A DNA stretch of 64,000 bases from Pleurotus djamor (lineage: Eukaryota > Basidiomycota > Agaricomycetes > Agaricales > Pleurotaceae), in contig JAPEVF010000030.1 of assembly GCA_029747585.1 (NCBI GenBank), forward strand, positions 93,397-157,396, given 5' to 3'. Made by a program: the position numbers and the translations under genes. Positions 44,156-55,147 of the stretch are shown piece by piece (within the stretch, counting starts at the first letter, position 1; the number at the start of each line of letters is the position of its first letter). The notes beneath the pieces were generated by a model that worked only from the letters and a program-made list of their open reading frames with translations, ran no database searches and was not told the origin of the DNA.

Positions 44156-44837
44156 CTACCGACTGAACTTGTTCACGAACCACCAACATATTCGGTAGCA
44201 CAAGTACAGCAAAATGGCGCTTTTGTCACTGAAGTTGAGCAACGGAAACCAGGATACTGAAAATCTTGCTTACCAACCAAACACCTTCAAGCCTCTCTTC
44301 ACAGACTGAAAGGACTGTCGGATGGCGATGTAGTGTGCATCGCCCTGCTTGTATCCAGCCGAGATTTGCAGTTCGCTGTGCAATGCCTCCAGATGAAATC
44401 GTTGGAGAGTAAGATACATTTCGTATTTCATGAGCCGGACCATCGCATCGGTCAACAAATCCCATGGGGCCAAAGGACCATCCGAATCCGGATCCGGGGC
44501 AGAGGTAGAGATGACGGGGCCACGATCAAGGCGAACCGGGTTGATAGCATGTGTGGAACCTCGACGACACAGTCAGTCCATCCTCCGTACCAATTTCACA
44601 ATGACTTTGGAGCTTACGACCGATACGAACGTGACAGATGATGCATTGGCAGTTGCGCAGCTCAATCAACGGAGTCAAACAATTCAGACAGTAAGCATGC
44701 CCTGGAGGAACCGTTCTCGTGTCTTGTGTCAAATGAGATTTATTGAGGGGCGTACCGCAGGGCAGAGCGTGAGGTTTCTCCAGGAGACCAAAGCACACAA
44801 CGCAGATGGGAACAAGTCCGTCGTCGTTGGAATTCAT
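44156..44837 (-). CDS. RING-finger protein with short C-terminal tail, copy R3 (divergent)
   Basis: Four exons (44837-44756, 44701-44618, 44559-44274, 44228-44156) close to 174 residues. RING residues are Cys12, Cys15, Cys27, His29, Cys32, Cys35, Cys47 and Cys50. The second exon is 84 nt, as in R1, R2, R4 and R6. The helical middle (LMKYEMYLTLQRFHLEALHS then GYKQGDAHYIAIRQ) aligns in position with the other copies but is divergent. The tail is shorter, one hydrophobic stretch (AILLYLCYRICWWFV), and its exon is the weakest part of the model. The apparent stop after FGW again lies inside a donor (GGTAAGC). This is the most diverged member by eye. Confidence 0.6.
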
Positions 44838-45718
44838 GGCATGCGAGCAAGTCCCCTTTCTCCTGACACGTGCCTAGCTAGCCATACGCTCAGTTACCGC
44901 CAATGCTCCCTGCTCTTCCCCTACCTATTAAAAGCAACAGGAATCAATCAAATCAACGGGTCTCGGTGCATCGAGAGCCTTGGCCTACAACGTATCCTCG
45001 AGCACAGCGCTTCAGGTTCTCCGCCTTACGAGGATCCGAGTTGAATGATGCGTCGATATCTTTAGCACGGTTTCACCAAGTCTCCGACGCAACCGAGTAA
45101 GCCGTTGGAGGCCGGTTTGTGCAATTAGAAAACGCGTCGCACAGAGGACAATATTTGTATTCCTTGACGCAGGTTCATAACACAAAGTACTTATCAAGGT
45201 TCTGCATTTGCAGGACAAGCCTCGCGCAAATTCATTATGCCAGGTACTACCCACAGCATAGCCACATGGCCTAGATCGCTCCTCCGTTTGAGGCACGTCC
45301 TCCCGTTGCGTTCATTCGCCGCGACGATTACCTGCAAAAGGACAATGCCTCTTGTGATCTTGTGGGTGATCTTGATCATGAAATCAATCTTGCAACGTGC
45401 GACGTACGATCAAGATAAGATTATTGGGTGTGGGTCGGAACGGTCTGATCAGATCATGTTTGGTTTTATCCTTCGGATGAGATCAGGGATGTAGTGCTAC
45501 TACTCATATGCAAAGGCTGAACGTCGTTGATCGGGTTGGGTAGTGTACCTGCTTTGCTTTTGTTTTTTTCTCCGTCCCGTCAAGGAGGAAAGTGACCACT
45601 TCGACTGTGGTCCCGCTTGGCACTTGCTTGAGTTCGAGTTTCTTTCTGTCTTTCTTTCCTTGTTCTTTTAAGAAGGCATGTAGACGCTACACCAACACAA
45701 AGGGATTCACCGGTTGTG
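44838..45718. other. Intergenic, no gene seen
   Basis: Upstream of R3 and 3' of the ankyrin gene. Several frames of 60-100 codons occur on both strands but none has splice support or family resemblance. No further RING copy is visible here. Confidence 0.5.
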
Positions 45719-46551
45719 TTACTCCATTCTTGATCGTTTCTGATCGCCGCCATGGTCATCAGCCGGCCTTCGCTGGCCCGCCTGGAGTTCGTCCGATGTC
45801 GTGGGATCGGTTTGATTGTTGTTATCCTGGATAGCAGAGAGTTCGATACCGGCAGCGACGCCTTGAAGGACGCTCCGAGTGACGGCAATTCGGAGGGCTT
45901 CTTCGTCCGGCGCCGTGTTTGTTCGCTCTGCCCGGTCCATGATGGACTGGACTGTCTGGATGAGATCTGAGGTCAGCGAGTCTGCGGCGACGTGCTGTGC
46001 GTGCTGCGAGGGGGTTTGAAGGGGTGATTGTGTGGGAATTAGAGAAGACTGAGGGGGCTGAGGGTGAGGCAAACGTGTTTGAAGGTAAGCAGCTACGTCT
46101 GGAAAGTCTTCGGCCAGATGATCAATTGGCTGTTGGTTGATGATATGAGTTGGTAGAGTGTGATGGAATGGAAGAGAAATTTCACCGATAGGCCATCATT
46201 GTTGCGGATATCAAGTGTAGCTCCGCTATCTAAGAGAAAGCGTGCTGTTTGTACATTCTCCACGGTGTAGAGGGGCGTGTCGCCGTCGTGGTCCTTGACG
46301 TTTACATCACCACCTTTTCCAAGTAATCAGATTACCGTTAATATATCTCGAAGGGATGATATCTTACCTTTTTCTATGAGGTATTGCAGCAACGAGATAT
46401 GACCATACGATGCTGCAGCATGCATCGGCGTGTAGGTATTCTCGTCCGGTACATTTGGAGACAGGCCGTCCTGTTCAATCAGCTGCCGCACTCGCTGTAG
46501 GTTTCCATCGCTGGACGCGACCCAAATATTCGCGTTCGCGCTCATTGACAT
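45719..46551 (-). CDS. Ankyrin-repeat protein
   Basis: Three exons (46551-46368, 46313-46186, 46129-45719) close to 240 residues. Two to three ankyrin repeats at about 10-105 are seen in IWVASSDGNLQRVRQLIE, TYTPMHAAASYGHISLLQYL and KDHDGDTPLYTVENVQTARF; then a Pro/Gln-rich linker, a helix near DLIQTVQSIMDRAER and a polar end with RPADDHGG. It resembles small fungal ankyrin proteins of the Yar1 type, but I am not sure of orthology. Its ATG is only 86 bases from that of the white-collar gene on the other strand. Confidence 0.83.
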
Positions 46552-46637
46552 GAAGTTCTGAGTCTTGTCGTTCGTGCTTAGTCATCAGATCGAGGTCGAT
46601 CGAGTGCCGATCGGAGTCCTTGTCGGAACAACAACCC

Positions 46638-49594
46638 ATGACAAACCCCCTCTCCCCCTCCTCCTCCTCTCTTTCTCGTACCGCCATGAGCTTTCACCAC
46701 CATCCGCCACAACCACCACCGAACGTTCCTCATCATCTCCCGCAACGACCACAGCAAGGCTCAACAATGTCCTCATCGCAAACCTCGTCCCCTTCCTTTG
46801 AACAAGGCTACCCAAGCCTCCCTTCTTTCCCTCCCGATCACACTCAACCCGTCTTACCTAGGATTGGCCAAACCAGATGCTGTCAGTATACTGTNTCGCT
46901 CNCNTNCTNGATGTATCTGACCGCCGCCCGCGCTCTNTAGATTGGGCTTTGCTCACCGCCGACCTAGAGTTCATATATCTCGATCCTGTCTTGGCCTCTC
47001 ATTTGGAGGATCAGGCCCAGCACCTTGTAGGGAAGTCATTGATATCCTTCGTACANCCGGAGGAGCAGGCTTCTGCGAAGCACGACCTAGGAAGTGTGTT
47101 GGAGAACAGGACTCTTCATGGCAGCGTGACGAGGTGCGTATTCTAGCCCTTGTTCCCCCCTCAAGTTACTCAATGTCTCATACATNTAGAGTGCGCTTTT
47201 CACGTCTATCCCGTGTGCGACGTCAGTTAGGACACTCTGGGAACGGTAATGTCTGGTCCGAAGCCGACAAGATTGCTCTGGACGCCAATTACATGGCTGT
47301 GGACATTGTCATCAACTACGCATCTGAGGGCCTTGTCTTGTGTTTCATCCATGCTATCGTCGACCTTGACCCCCGAAACGACAACGATGAAAGTAACAAG
47401 ACCGATTGGACGAATTGGTGCGGAACTCCATACATGCCACAAGAGGAGTTACAGTGCCTTTGGAACCAGTTGATGTCGTACATACCACAACCTCAGGCAC
47501 CACCGCTTGCGTCGCACCACCCAACTTCGCTCACTCGTGTCTTTCAAATTCTCGCCCACGAACCAGGCAGACCTCTCCTCCTCAGTTGGCCTCCGGACCA
47601 ACACCCGCATACCATTCCTGCGCCTGGACAACNTGTCATTCCTACGAGCAGAGACTTTGCCAAACTGGCAGAAGATATGCGCATTGGTGGCGACATGCCC
47701 AACTCAACNGACGCAAAGACGAGCTGTACGAGGCGATACAAGGCAACGCAGGTGATGGATACCTGGGGAGGTGAAGTGGAGAGTATTTACATCCCTCACG
47801 GTAAGTCTCTTCCATTCTTTGGATGTTCGAATGCCGCCACCCCGCTTCAAGGGGTCCAGGGCGTAGTGGTTGAAGCCATGCCTGGACAACGTGGTGCGCG
47901 CGGAGGACACGGGTGAAAGTTGCAAAAGAGGGGGCAGAGGGTCAGCCTATGCTCTCGGCATTTCCTCCGTCCCAAAAATCGTTCTTCCGCATTCCGAAAG
48001 TGCAACCTTAAAAAATANCAAATCCTTACTAACGCTCCATACCGCAATATAACAGGCACAGTGATTTTTGCATGCCACAAATTTACCCCAAGCCGNTCCG
48101 CTCCCTCCTCTTCGTCAACCGCTACCACGGCATCACCATCTACCATGCACATATCGTATCCCTCAAATTCATACTCCCCTCAACCACCGACATCTGCAGC
48201 AACAGCCAGTTATTATCAATCTCAATCTGGTCCAGGGACGAGTGGATCCGCAGCTTATCCACTACCGCCCCTATCTACATCCACAGGTCAACCTGCATCT
48301 CCTCTTGCACAGAGCCAACCTTACTCTCCTCAACGCTGGCCACCATCGTCGGGCCCATCGCCGTACCCCCAACAAGCAGCGTGGGGAACCTCAAGTCCTA
48401 CGCACTCGATGACGTCTCTACCTCCGTCAGTAAGCAATCTGCGATCTCAAAGTGGGGCAGGGGGTTGGCCACCACAGCCTGGTCCAGGAGGTTATCATCA
48501 TGATTCGCANCCATCGCCCGTCTCTGCATCGTANGATAGGCCTATTTCGCCATATTCNCCNTATGCTGGAAGCCCTGCTGCTACATCGGATGGGGGATAT
48601 GTTGGGCAGGGGGGAGGCAGTGACCATGAGGTCAACGTGCTCGATACGGTCCCTCCGCCAAGGAGGAGGGTTAGTCCGATGAGCATGAGGGATCAATACA
48701 ATGCATCACCTGGTGCNTCTGCTGGCAGCAATGGTGCTGCTGGAGCAGGTGGGAGAGCAAGTGGGAATAGACCGGTTGGGATTTTGAAGTGCTCGAGTTG
48801 TAAAGCTACGTCGAGCCCTGAATGGAGGAAAGGGCCTAGTGGGAAGAAAGAATTGTGCAATGCGTAAGTTTCCATGTTCTTTTTGCCGTCACCCTTCTCT
48901 TACGAATTCACTGGATAGCTGTGGCCTCCGATACGCACGATCTCGCGCTAAGAAGGAGGGAACAAACCTNGGATCAAGGCGAAGGAAGGACAGAGTTATT
49001 AGCGGTGGCACAACGAAGCATCGGGACAGCGCAACTCCTCCCATCCCAAGTAGCGCAGGTGGATCGCCCTCTGCTTCTGCCTACTCTGGTCTGGGNCTAC
49101 CTTCAAGCGTGGGGAGTGTCAGTAGCCTAAGTGGCCGATGGGACGAAAATTCCAGCTCAGGAAATCCCCGTCGTTGGAGTAGTGGACATGAGGAATATGC
49201 GCGAGCCAGTGCTGGAGCTCGTTGGGGAGATGAATCTCCTGGAGAAGTCTATTCTCATCCATCCCCAAACCAGTCGGTATCGTCCCACCATCCACCCCCT
49301 CTTTCGGCCACACGAACCAGACATCATCCTTATGAAGACATGAAACCCTCGCCCTCTCCCCCGGCGCAAAACATGAGCTTCGTTCACTATGGCGTAGGCG
49401 GCGGGGCTCCTTCGCCTTTGTCGAATCCCCCTGTATCCGCAGGCGGCGCTGGTGGGCACGGGAATGAGTCACCGTTGTTGCTTGGCGGACTGAGCGGTCC
49501 CGGTGCCGGCGGGTTACCATCCAGCTATGAGAGGGATAACCGACCCCAGTTACCCCCCATGGGTGTTGGACTTGGCCGGCGGGATCAATACTAA
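46638..49594 (+). CDS. WC2: White-collar-2-like GATA-factor with PAS domain
   Basis: WC-2 pairs with the photoreceptor WC-1 and drives blue-light-induced transcription. Five exons (46638-46881, 46941-47133, 47190-47800, 48056-48863, 48919-49594) close to 843 residues. The PAS domain lies at about 83-250, with WALLTADLEFIYLDPVLASH, RTLHGSVTRVRFSRLSRVRR and a later VIFACHKF. A long Ser/Pro/Gln-rich linker follows. The GATA finger is CSSCKATSSPEWRKGPSG then KKELCNACGLRYARSRAKKEG, split by the last intron, and matches the WC-2 form (SPEWRKGP). No LOV cysteine motif is present, so it is not WC-1. N bases occur; one codon (TAN at about 48534) could in principle be a stop. The start could also be the ATG at 46686. 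Confidence 0.9.
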
Positions 49595-50439
49595 GGTCGG
49601 TGTCAATTGGCTGCTACGAGGTGTCTCCCACTATGAACATTTATACTCGCCAGACCCATCGTATTTGCACCAACGTTTCGATTATTAGTTTGGCTCCACT
49701 TCGTTTTCTGCCACCTAACCGTTCGCAACACCCGCCTTGCCCCCATCCCCTCTCCCCTTGGATGGCCTACCACATGTCTATTTCTCGTGTTCCTCTTGGG
49801 TTGTATGACGCCATGTTTTAACCGTTCCTTTATGAGCTATGAATACACTTTCGCATAATATGTACTCCTTCCACCCCACCNACTTGCACCTTCCTTCACA
49901 GATTTGTTTTTGGGTTATGTTTTCACCTCACATCTGTTACGTTTGCTACGCTTCCACTCCTTTTCTTCCGGACTCTGTCGCTTTCCCCTTGTTCGTCCTT
50001 GTTTCCAGTAACGCCTACCGTATAGCTGCATAGTAACACCANACCAGACCTACTCCCTACCCCCAAATTTACACTCTACCCAGCTATTCTCNTTAACCCC
50101 TTGTCCTTCGTGGCTCATATCTAATCACACCGTTCATGATTCTTACTCTTTAGTTATCGTCCAAACTAATTGTGGCATTCGGCGAATTGAATGGTNTCTA
50201 TTTACCCTTTCAGGTTTTGTANNNGNNGNTCATGATCGATCGCAAAAGAGTGTGCCTAGGGTTCGACTTGCTCGATGGTGATCGTACGCGNCGGTAAGCC
50301 ATNTNNANNNGTGGTAGGTGGCGATGTCGTTCAGGCTCTTNCCTTATCTTATCTTATCATACCCAAATGATTACATTACATCAGAGCCTTTGCGATCGAG
50401 TCGATTTAGTTACACAGAACCATCACGAACCGCCCGAAG
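49595..50439. other. 3' flank of white-collar gene and upstream region of SDS22
   Basis: Pyrimidine-rich on the plus strand, with scattered N bases and TTATC/CTTATC repeats around 50342-50361. No gene recognised. Confidence 0.5.
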
Positions 50440-51974
50440 ATGCTTCCAGCTCAGCTGCAAGAAGGTTCTTCTGAGACGAAACAGTTGACGGTGAATGANG
50501 ACTTCGTAGTCGTTGAAAAGCCGAAGTGAGTGCCAATNCATTTTTCGACCAGACGTGACTCATGCGACCGTTTTCGTGAGGTCTGCGAGGGTGGTTCTAC
50601 CATCATCGGAGGATGCTGAGGCAGTCGACACAGACGAAGAAGTTCAGGAAGACGAGGACCACGGTCCTGGAGACGATGAGGACTTCCTCGTTGATTTCCC
50701 TGACGACACACCCGTCGGTACCTCTCCAGTGCAAGTTGTCATCTCGCGGTGGCTCAAACTCTAGCCTTAGGAACTTGAATTGGTCCACTTGAAGATTGCA
50801 TCGTTGGCAAACCTACGTCTTCCGCGGTTTGGTCCTTATATCAAGAAGCTCTGTTTGAGACAGAATATCATATCGTCGCTGGATCCGGAAATCATGGCGT
50901 CGTTGACGGAGTTGGAGGAACTTGATCTATATGATAACAAAATAAAGACGGTTGGCGATTCCTTGCAGAAGATGGGGAAAATTAGGTGTGTTACAAGGAC
51001 TTGACGAGAATTTGTTGATGACACACTTTGTAGAGTGCTGGACTTCTCTTTCAACTTACTCAAGGCCGTTCCAGAAGGACTTGCGTCCCTCACGTCTCTT
51101 CAAACACTATATTTCGTACAAAATAAGATAAACAAGATAAAAAACCTGGAGTCTCTTGTCAACCTTACCAGTCTCGAACTTGGGGGAAACCGATTGAGGG
51201 TAAGCATCTTTGTCTTGCCCCCGGATGGACTGGTGGTCATCCTCAGTTAGGAAATAGAAAACCTTGATGCTCTATCCAACTTGGAAGAGTTGTGGCTTGG
51301 CAAGAATAAGATATCGAAGCTTAAAGTATGTGGCCGACCCGATTGCCTCATCCACTACCTCATCTGTGAAAATCCTAGAACCTTGACCACTTAAAGAAAC
51401 TGCGGATATTGGCCCTCCAATCGAATCGGGTCACCAAGTTAGAAAATCTGGATGGCTTGGAATCTCTCGAAGAGCTCTACCTCAGTCATAATGGCATACA
51501 GAGACTGGAGGGCTTGGAGAAGAACGTACGCTTTCATCCGTTTTCATTACGTTCACCTTGTTCATTTCGTCCTGTATAGACTCGTCTTAGGACCCTTGAC
51601 ATTGGTGTCAATTTTATTGAGAAGATCGAAAATATCTCCCACTTATCGAATCTGGAAGAGTTCTGGGTATACTCCGTTTTTCGTCTGGCTGTGCCGGTAT
51701 CCCTCGTGCTCATCTTATCGCTACAGGCAAATGGAAACAAGATACCTGATTTACACGCCCTAGAGACACAACTCGGACATATCAAATCACTGGAAACATT
51801 ATACCTTGAAGCGAACCCATGTCAAATGAACGATATGGCTGGGTATAGGAGGAAGATCATGTTGGCTCTGCCTCAATTGAAGCAGATCGACGCGACGTGG
51901 GTCCTACTTCACATGCTCTTCTTTGGAGTGTTACTGAGTTCGTTTCGATTCGTAGCTATGTCAGAGCGTCGTAA
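50440..51974 (+). CDS. SDS22: Protein phosphatase 1 regulatory subunit SDS22 (PPP1R7)
   Basis: SDS22 binds and matures the catalytic subunit of protein phosphatase 1 through a curved leucine-rich-repeat surface, with roles in mitosis. Nine exons (50440-50525, 50581-50713, 50771-50985, 51034-51199, 51251-51325, 51379-51525, 51580-51666, 51727-51896, 51956-51974) close to 365 residues. An acidic N-terminal tail (VDTDEEVQEDED) is followed by about eleven 22-residue SDS22-type repeats, for example NLTSLELGGNRLREIENLD, NLEELWLGKNKISKL and LEELYLSHNGIQRLEGLE, then the LRR cap and the conserved end LKQIDATYVRAS on a 19 nt last exon. The last intron starts with GTGGGT. Confidence 0.95.
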
Positions 51975-52189
51975 CGTGTGCCTCTTTCGCTTTAATGTCT
52001 TCTGGCCTTTCGTATCCTTAGCACAAACCTCGCGGACTCTCTTGAATAGTGTAATAAATTGTTGTACTCATGTTATCGGAATAATGTCGCGTGTGCCCTC
52101 TGCCTGCCCTCTGCCGAGAAACAGTTCGACTCAGGGACCGACCGAACAACTCAAATTTGTCATGTCACCCAAATTGTGAACTCGAGGCC

Positions 52190-52991
52190 ATGGACGACTC
52201 TCCTCTCTGCACCTTATGTTATGGACTCTTCGTAACACCAACTCTCCTGCGATGTGGTACGCAGCGTACTACTCAAAAGTTTCTCATGTTGATCATCATC
52301 CTCAGGCCACGCATTCTGCTTGAGTTGCCTGTCTGCACACATCCACCGTCAACTGAGTGACTGTCCTATTTGCCGCGAGTCTATGAGTGGTGCGTCCGTA
52401 CTACAAAGCTTATATCCTACTGTCCAATGCCTGCTGACCGGCACCCATTAGGACGCGGTGAGACCGTAACGACACGGCAGTTGTACCGCCCGAGTTTGGA
52501 CGAACTACAGTCAATTCATGAGCTCGCTCCTCCCACAAGCCCTGACTCTGTCATAGTGGAAGACATGAGCTACTCTACTGCTGGAGCATCATGCCTAGAA
52601 GAGGCGTTGGCATGGCTGAACGACCGGGAACTCACCCTCACTGCGGAACTCTCATACCTGGAAAGAATGTACAATTTTCTGAACTTCTGGTACACCTTCA
52701 AACGAGGCGATCCGAACGGCCTGGCTACCAGACGGCAACAGTTGCAACGCATGAAATTTAACCAAAAATTCTTGATGCCAATGTGCCTGTAAGTCCAACA
52801 ACCTATCGGCAAAAGCTCTGTGCGTTGCTTCAATTTGCTGAATTTGACAAAGGTGCTTTTTTTCGATATGCCTATCCACCGCATTCATCATCTTCCATTG
52901 GCGAATCAGTCTGTCTCATCCAATTCGTTTGGCGGCCAACTTTTCTGTTTTTGTGTCAAGTTTGTTGTTGGTCAAAATGCTGCGAAACTGA
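52190..52991 (+). CDS. RING-finger protein with C-terminal membrane tail, copy R4
   Basis: The cleanest copy. Four exons (52190-52256, 52306-52389, 52452-52788, 52853-52991) close to 208 residues. RING ligands are Cys7, Cys10, Cys22, His24, Cys27, Cys30, Cys42 and Cys45 (C3HC4). The middle has GRGETVTTRQL, CLEEALAWLNDRELTLTAEL and SYLERMYNFLNFWYTFKRGD, likely a helical hairpin. Exon 4 encodes CFFSICLSTAFIIFHWRI, then HPIRLAANFSVFVSSLLLVK, two hydrophobic stretches. Without the last intron the frame stops right after MPMCL, in CTGTAAGT, which is also a perfect donor. Its closest relative is R2 on the other strand. Role as a membrane-tethered ubiquitin ligase is inferred from the RING. Confidence 0.75.
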
Positions 52992-53276
52992 TGTTGGTCT
53001 ATCACTGGATCTGCAAGTGTACCTCAAAAACACAAATGATCATTCTATGCACGAGAGGCTACGACTATGGCGAACCTCGGTGACCGCAGGTTTGGGCGGT
53101 CGAGTGGTGCCCGACGTCCCCGAGGAAGCTTAGACGATTAAGTCGTGCTCACGGTTGAAAAAGGTTCCGAGCCAAACCGAGCTAGGTATTCGTGTGCTTC
53201 ACGGTATCATCATATTTCCCGTTTGTAATCTCTGTCGCTCCGCTCAAGATTATCGAGCCACTGCGATCTCAACTCC

Positions 53277-54093
53277 ATGCACGACGCCTCCCTTTGCGCT
53301 CTTTGCCATGGACCCTTTGTCACGCCAACTTCGCAGCGCTGTGGTATGTTACGCATTAACAAGGAGTCATAACAATCATGTTCATGAACATATCGCAGGG
53401 CATGTCTACTGCGAGGAATGCCTGATTGATGCATCGATTCGCCGCCCAGGGAAGAGCTGTCCGATTTGCCGTGAGCCTTGGGATGGTGCGTGAGTTTCTC
53501 CAACGCACATCGTACTATGCATCACCTCTTCGATCAACTCTTTAGGTAGCGATAAGGCCGATTTGAGACGAAAGGTTCACCAGGACTCGGATCTTCCGTC
53601 AAGTTGCCGCGACGAAACCCCTTCCCCCATGACCACTCGACCGTCCGTCTTTACCATAGAGTTGGACCTAAGCTGCCATGTTACCCAAGTTCCTTGTGTT
53701 GAAGAGACGCTGGTTTGGTTCGATCGGCGGGAACTCGCCCTCATTGAAGAACTCTCATGCTTGGAGAGAACGCGCAACTATCTGGTCACATTCGACACTT
53801 ACAAACGAGGCGATGACCATGCGCTCACAAAAAGACAACGGCACTTGAAAAACATATCTGCTCAACTGAGATTCTCGGCCTCATTATGCCTGTAAGTTCT
53901 AACGTTTTTATGACTTCAAATGGATTCTGATATTCGTCGTACGTAAAGATGGGTTTTATCTATCTGCTTGTCCTTTGCGTTCCCTGCCTTCAACCCGATC
54001 CAGCTGTTGACTAGCTTCCCCATTAAACTGGGGCCTGCCATCTTACCCAATGTCATATATGCGATGCTATGGGTCCTTTTCTTAAAAGAATGA
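53277..54093 (+). CDS. RING-finger protein with C-terminal membrane tail, copy R5
   Basis: Four exons (53277-53343, 53399-53485, 53546-53891, 53949-54093) close to 214 residues. RING residues are Cys7, Cys10, Cys22, His24, Cys27, Cys30, Cys43 and Cys46; the loop is one residue longer than in R4. The middle shares CVEETLVWFDRRELALIEEL and the CLERTRNYL and YKRGDDHAL stretches with R4 and R2. Exon 4 starts WVLSICLSFAFPAFNPIQLL, matching the FFSICLSTAF stretch of R4, and ends with a second hydrophobic run AILPNVIYAMLWVLFLKE. Again the stop after LCL overlaps a GTAAGT donor in phase 2. Confidence 0.72.
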
Positions 54094-54206
54094 TTTTTGT
54101 CCAGTCAGCGAGTCTTCATGATCCTCAAGTGCAGCAAGAAATGGTTTGATGGATGCAACCATCGAGCGGAGCGGTTCCCGACGTGCCCGAGGAGGCCAGC
54201 GCGGGA

Positions 54207-54223
54207 CGCCATAAAGGCTCCGA
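54207..54223 (+). promoter_or_regulatory. TATA-like core of the R6 promoter
   Basis: CGCCATAAAGGCTCCGA ends 44 bases before the R6 ATG, identical in sequence and spacing to the R1 promoter on the other strand. A GTGCCCGACGT-type box lies about 40-60 bases further upstream in both and also before R5 (about 53106-53123). Confidence 0.6.
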
Positions 54224-54266
54224 GCTCAGCGAAGACAACGTTGCGTCCTCCCGTTATGTCTGTCTC

Positions 54267-55026
54267 ATGAACCAGCCGTTTTGCAATCTCTGCTTCGGGC
54301 TGTTCGTTGCTCCAACTGCTCTGCATTGTGGTATGCGTGCACACGTCGCAATCTTACCGAGAGAAGGCATTCAACATTATCCACAGGCCATGTCTACTGT
54401 TCTGACTGCTGGTCTGCCCACATCCACCATCAACAACCCGCTTGTCCTGCATGTCGCAACCGCATAATCAGTGTGTTTCCTTCCGCATCGATACCTTCAG
54501 TCTAGACTAATGGATGTCCCGTCCTTAGTTCAAAGAGAGGCCATGACGGCGCAGATGTTTGTCCAAAGCGTGTACATAGACTCAACAGGACATACCTCGT
54601 CTATCTCAGAGCCCATGCCCTCGCCGCGGAATTCTCATACCTAGAGAGAATGTGCTACCATCTCCTCCTTTTACAGTTTTATAGACAGGGCGAAGCCAGT
54701 AGCCTATCCATGAGGCAGAATCACTCTCAATTGATGAAATCTAGTCTCATCTTCTCGTTGACGATGTGCCTGTAAGTTCCAACAGTGCTTCATCCTCACA
54801 CACGGCGCCGTTGTTCATCCCTGCCAGGGTATTTTTCTCCCTCGGCTTGAACTTCACATTCCTCGCCTTCCACTGGCAAATTAGCTTCAAGAATCCCATC
54901 CGCTTGATGGCCAACTTATTTCTCTTTCTTTCAGTCTTGTCTTTGTGTAGATTTTCCGTCGGACCCTATGGCACTCGTCAGCCTTATAGATACTCCCCGC
55001 TTCCATGGCATCATGTACCAGAGTAA
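54267..55026 (+). pseudogene. RING/membrane-tail copy R6, probably degenerate in exon 3
   Basis: Exons 1 and 2 (54267-54330, 54387-54470) encode an intact RING very like R1 (GHVYCSDCWSAHIHHQQ). Exon 4 (54828-55026) encodes a good membrane tail, VFFSLGLNFTFLAFHWQI then NPIRLMANLFLFLSVLSL, longer at its end than in other copies. The trouble is exon 3 (54529-54771, 243 nt): after TGHTSSISEP the frame runs into a stop, while the conserved helix (LAAEFSYLERMCYH) continues in another frame. Compared with R1 a segment around the first helix is missing and the length breaks phase. It is either a pseudogene, a misassembled copy, or spliced differently. Confidence 0.6.
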
Positions 55027-55147
55027 TTTATTCTCATACCTACGTTTGCCAACGCACCCAAACATTATACGACCCCGTCGGGGTGATGTGCATCCTACCC
55101 GTCGGGGGTATTTGAGGCCTCAGTGGCTTGAAGCAACGACCCTGCCC

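Noticed and set aside
43939..44166. Extra RING copy between R2 and R3
   Set aside because: No CxxC...CGH...CxxC pattern on either strand between the two genes.
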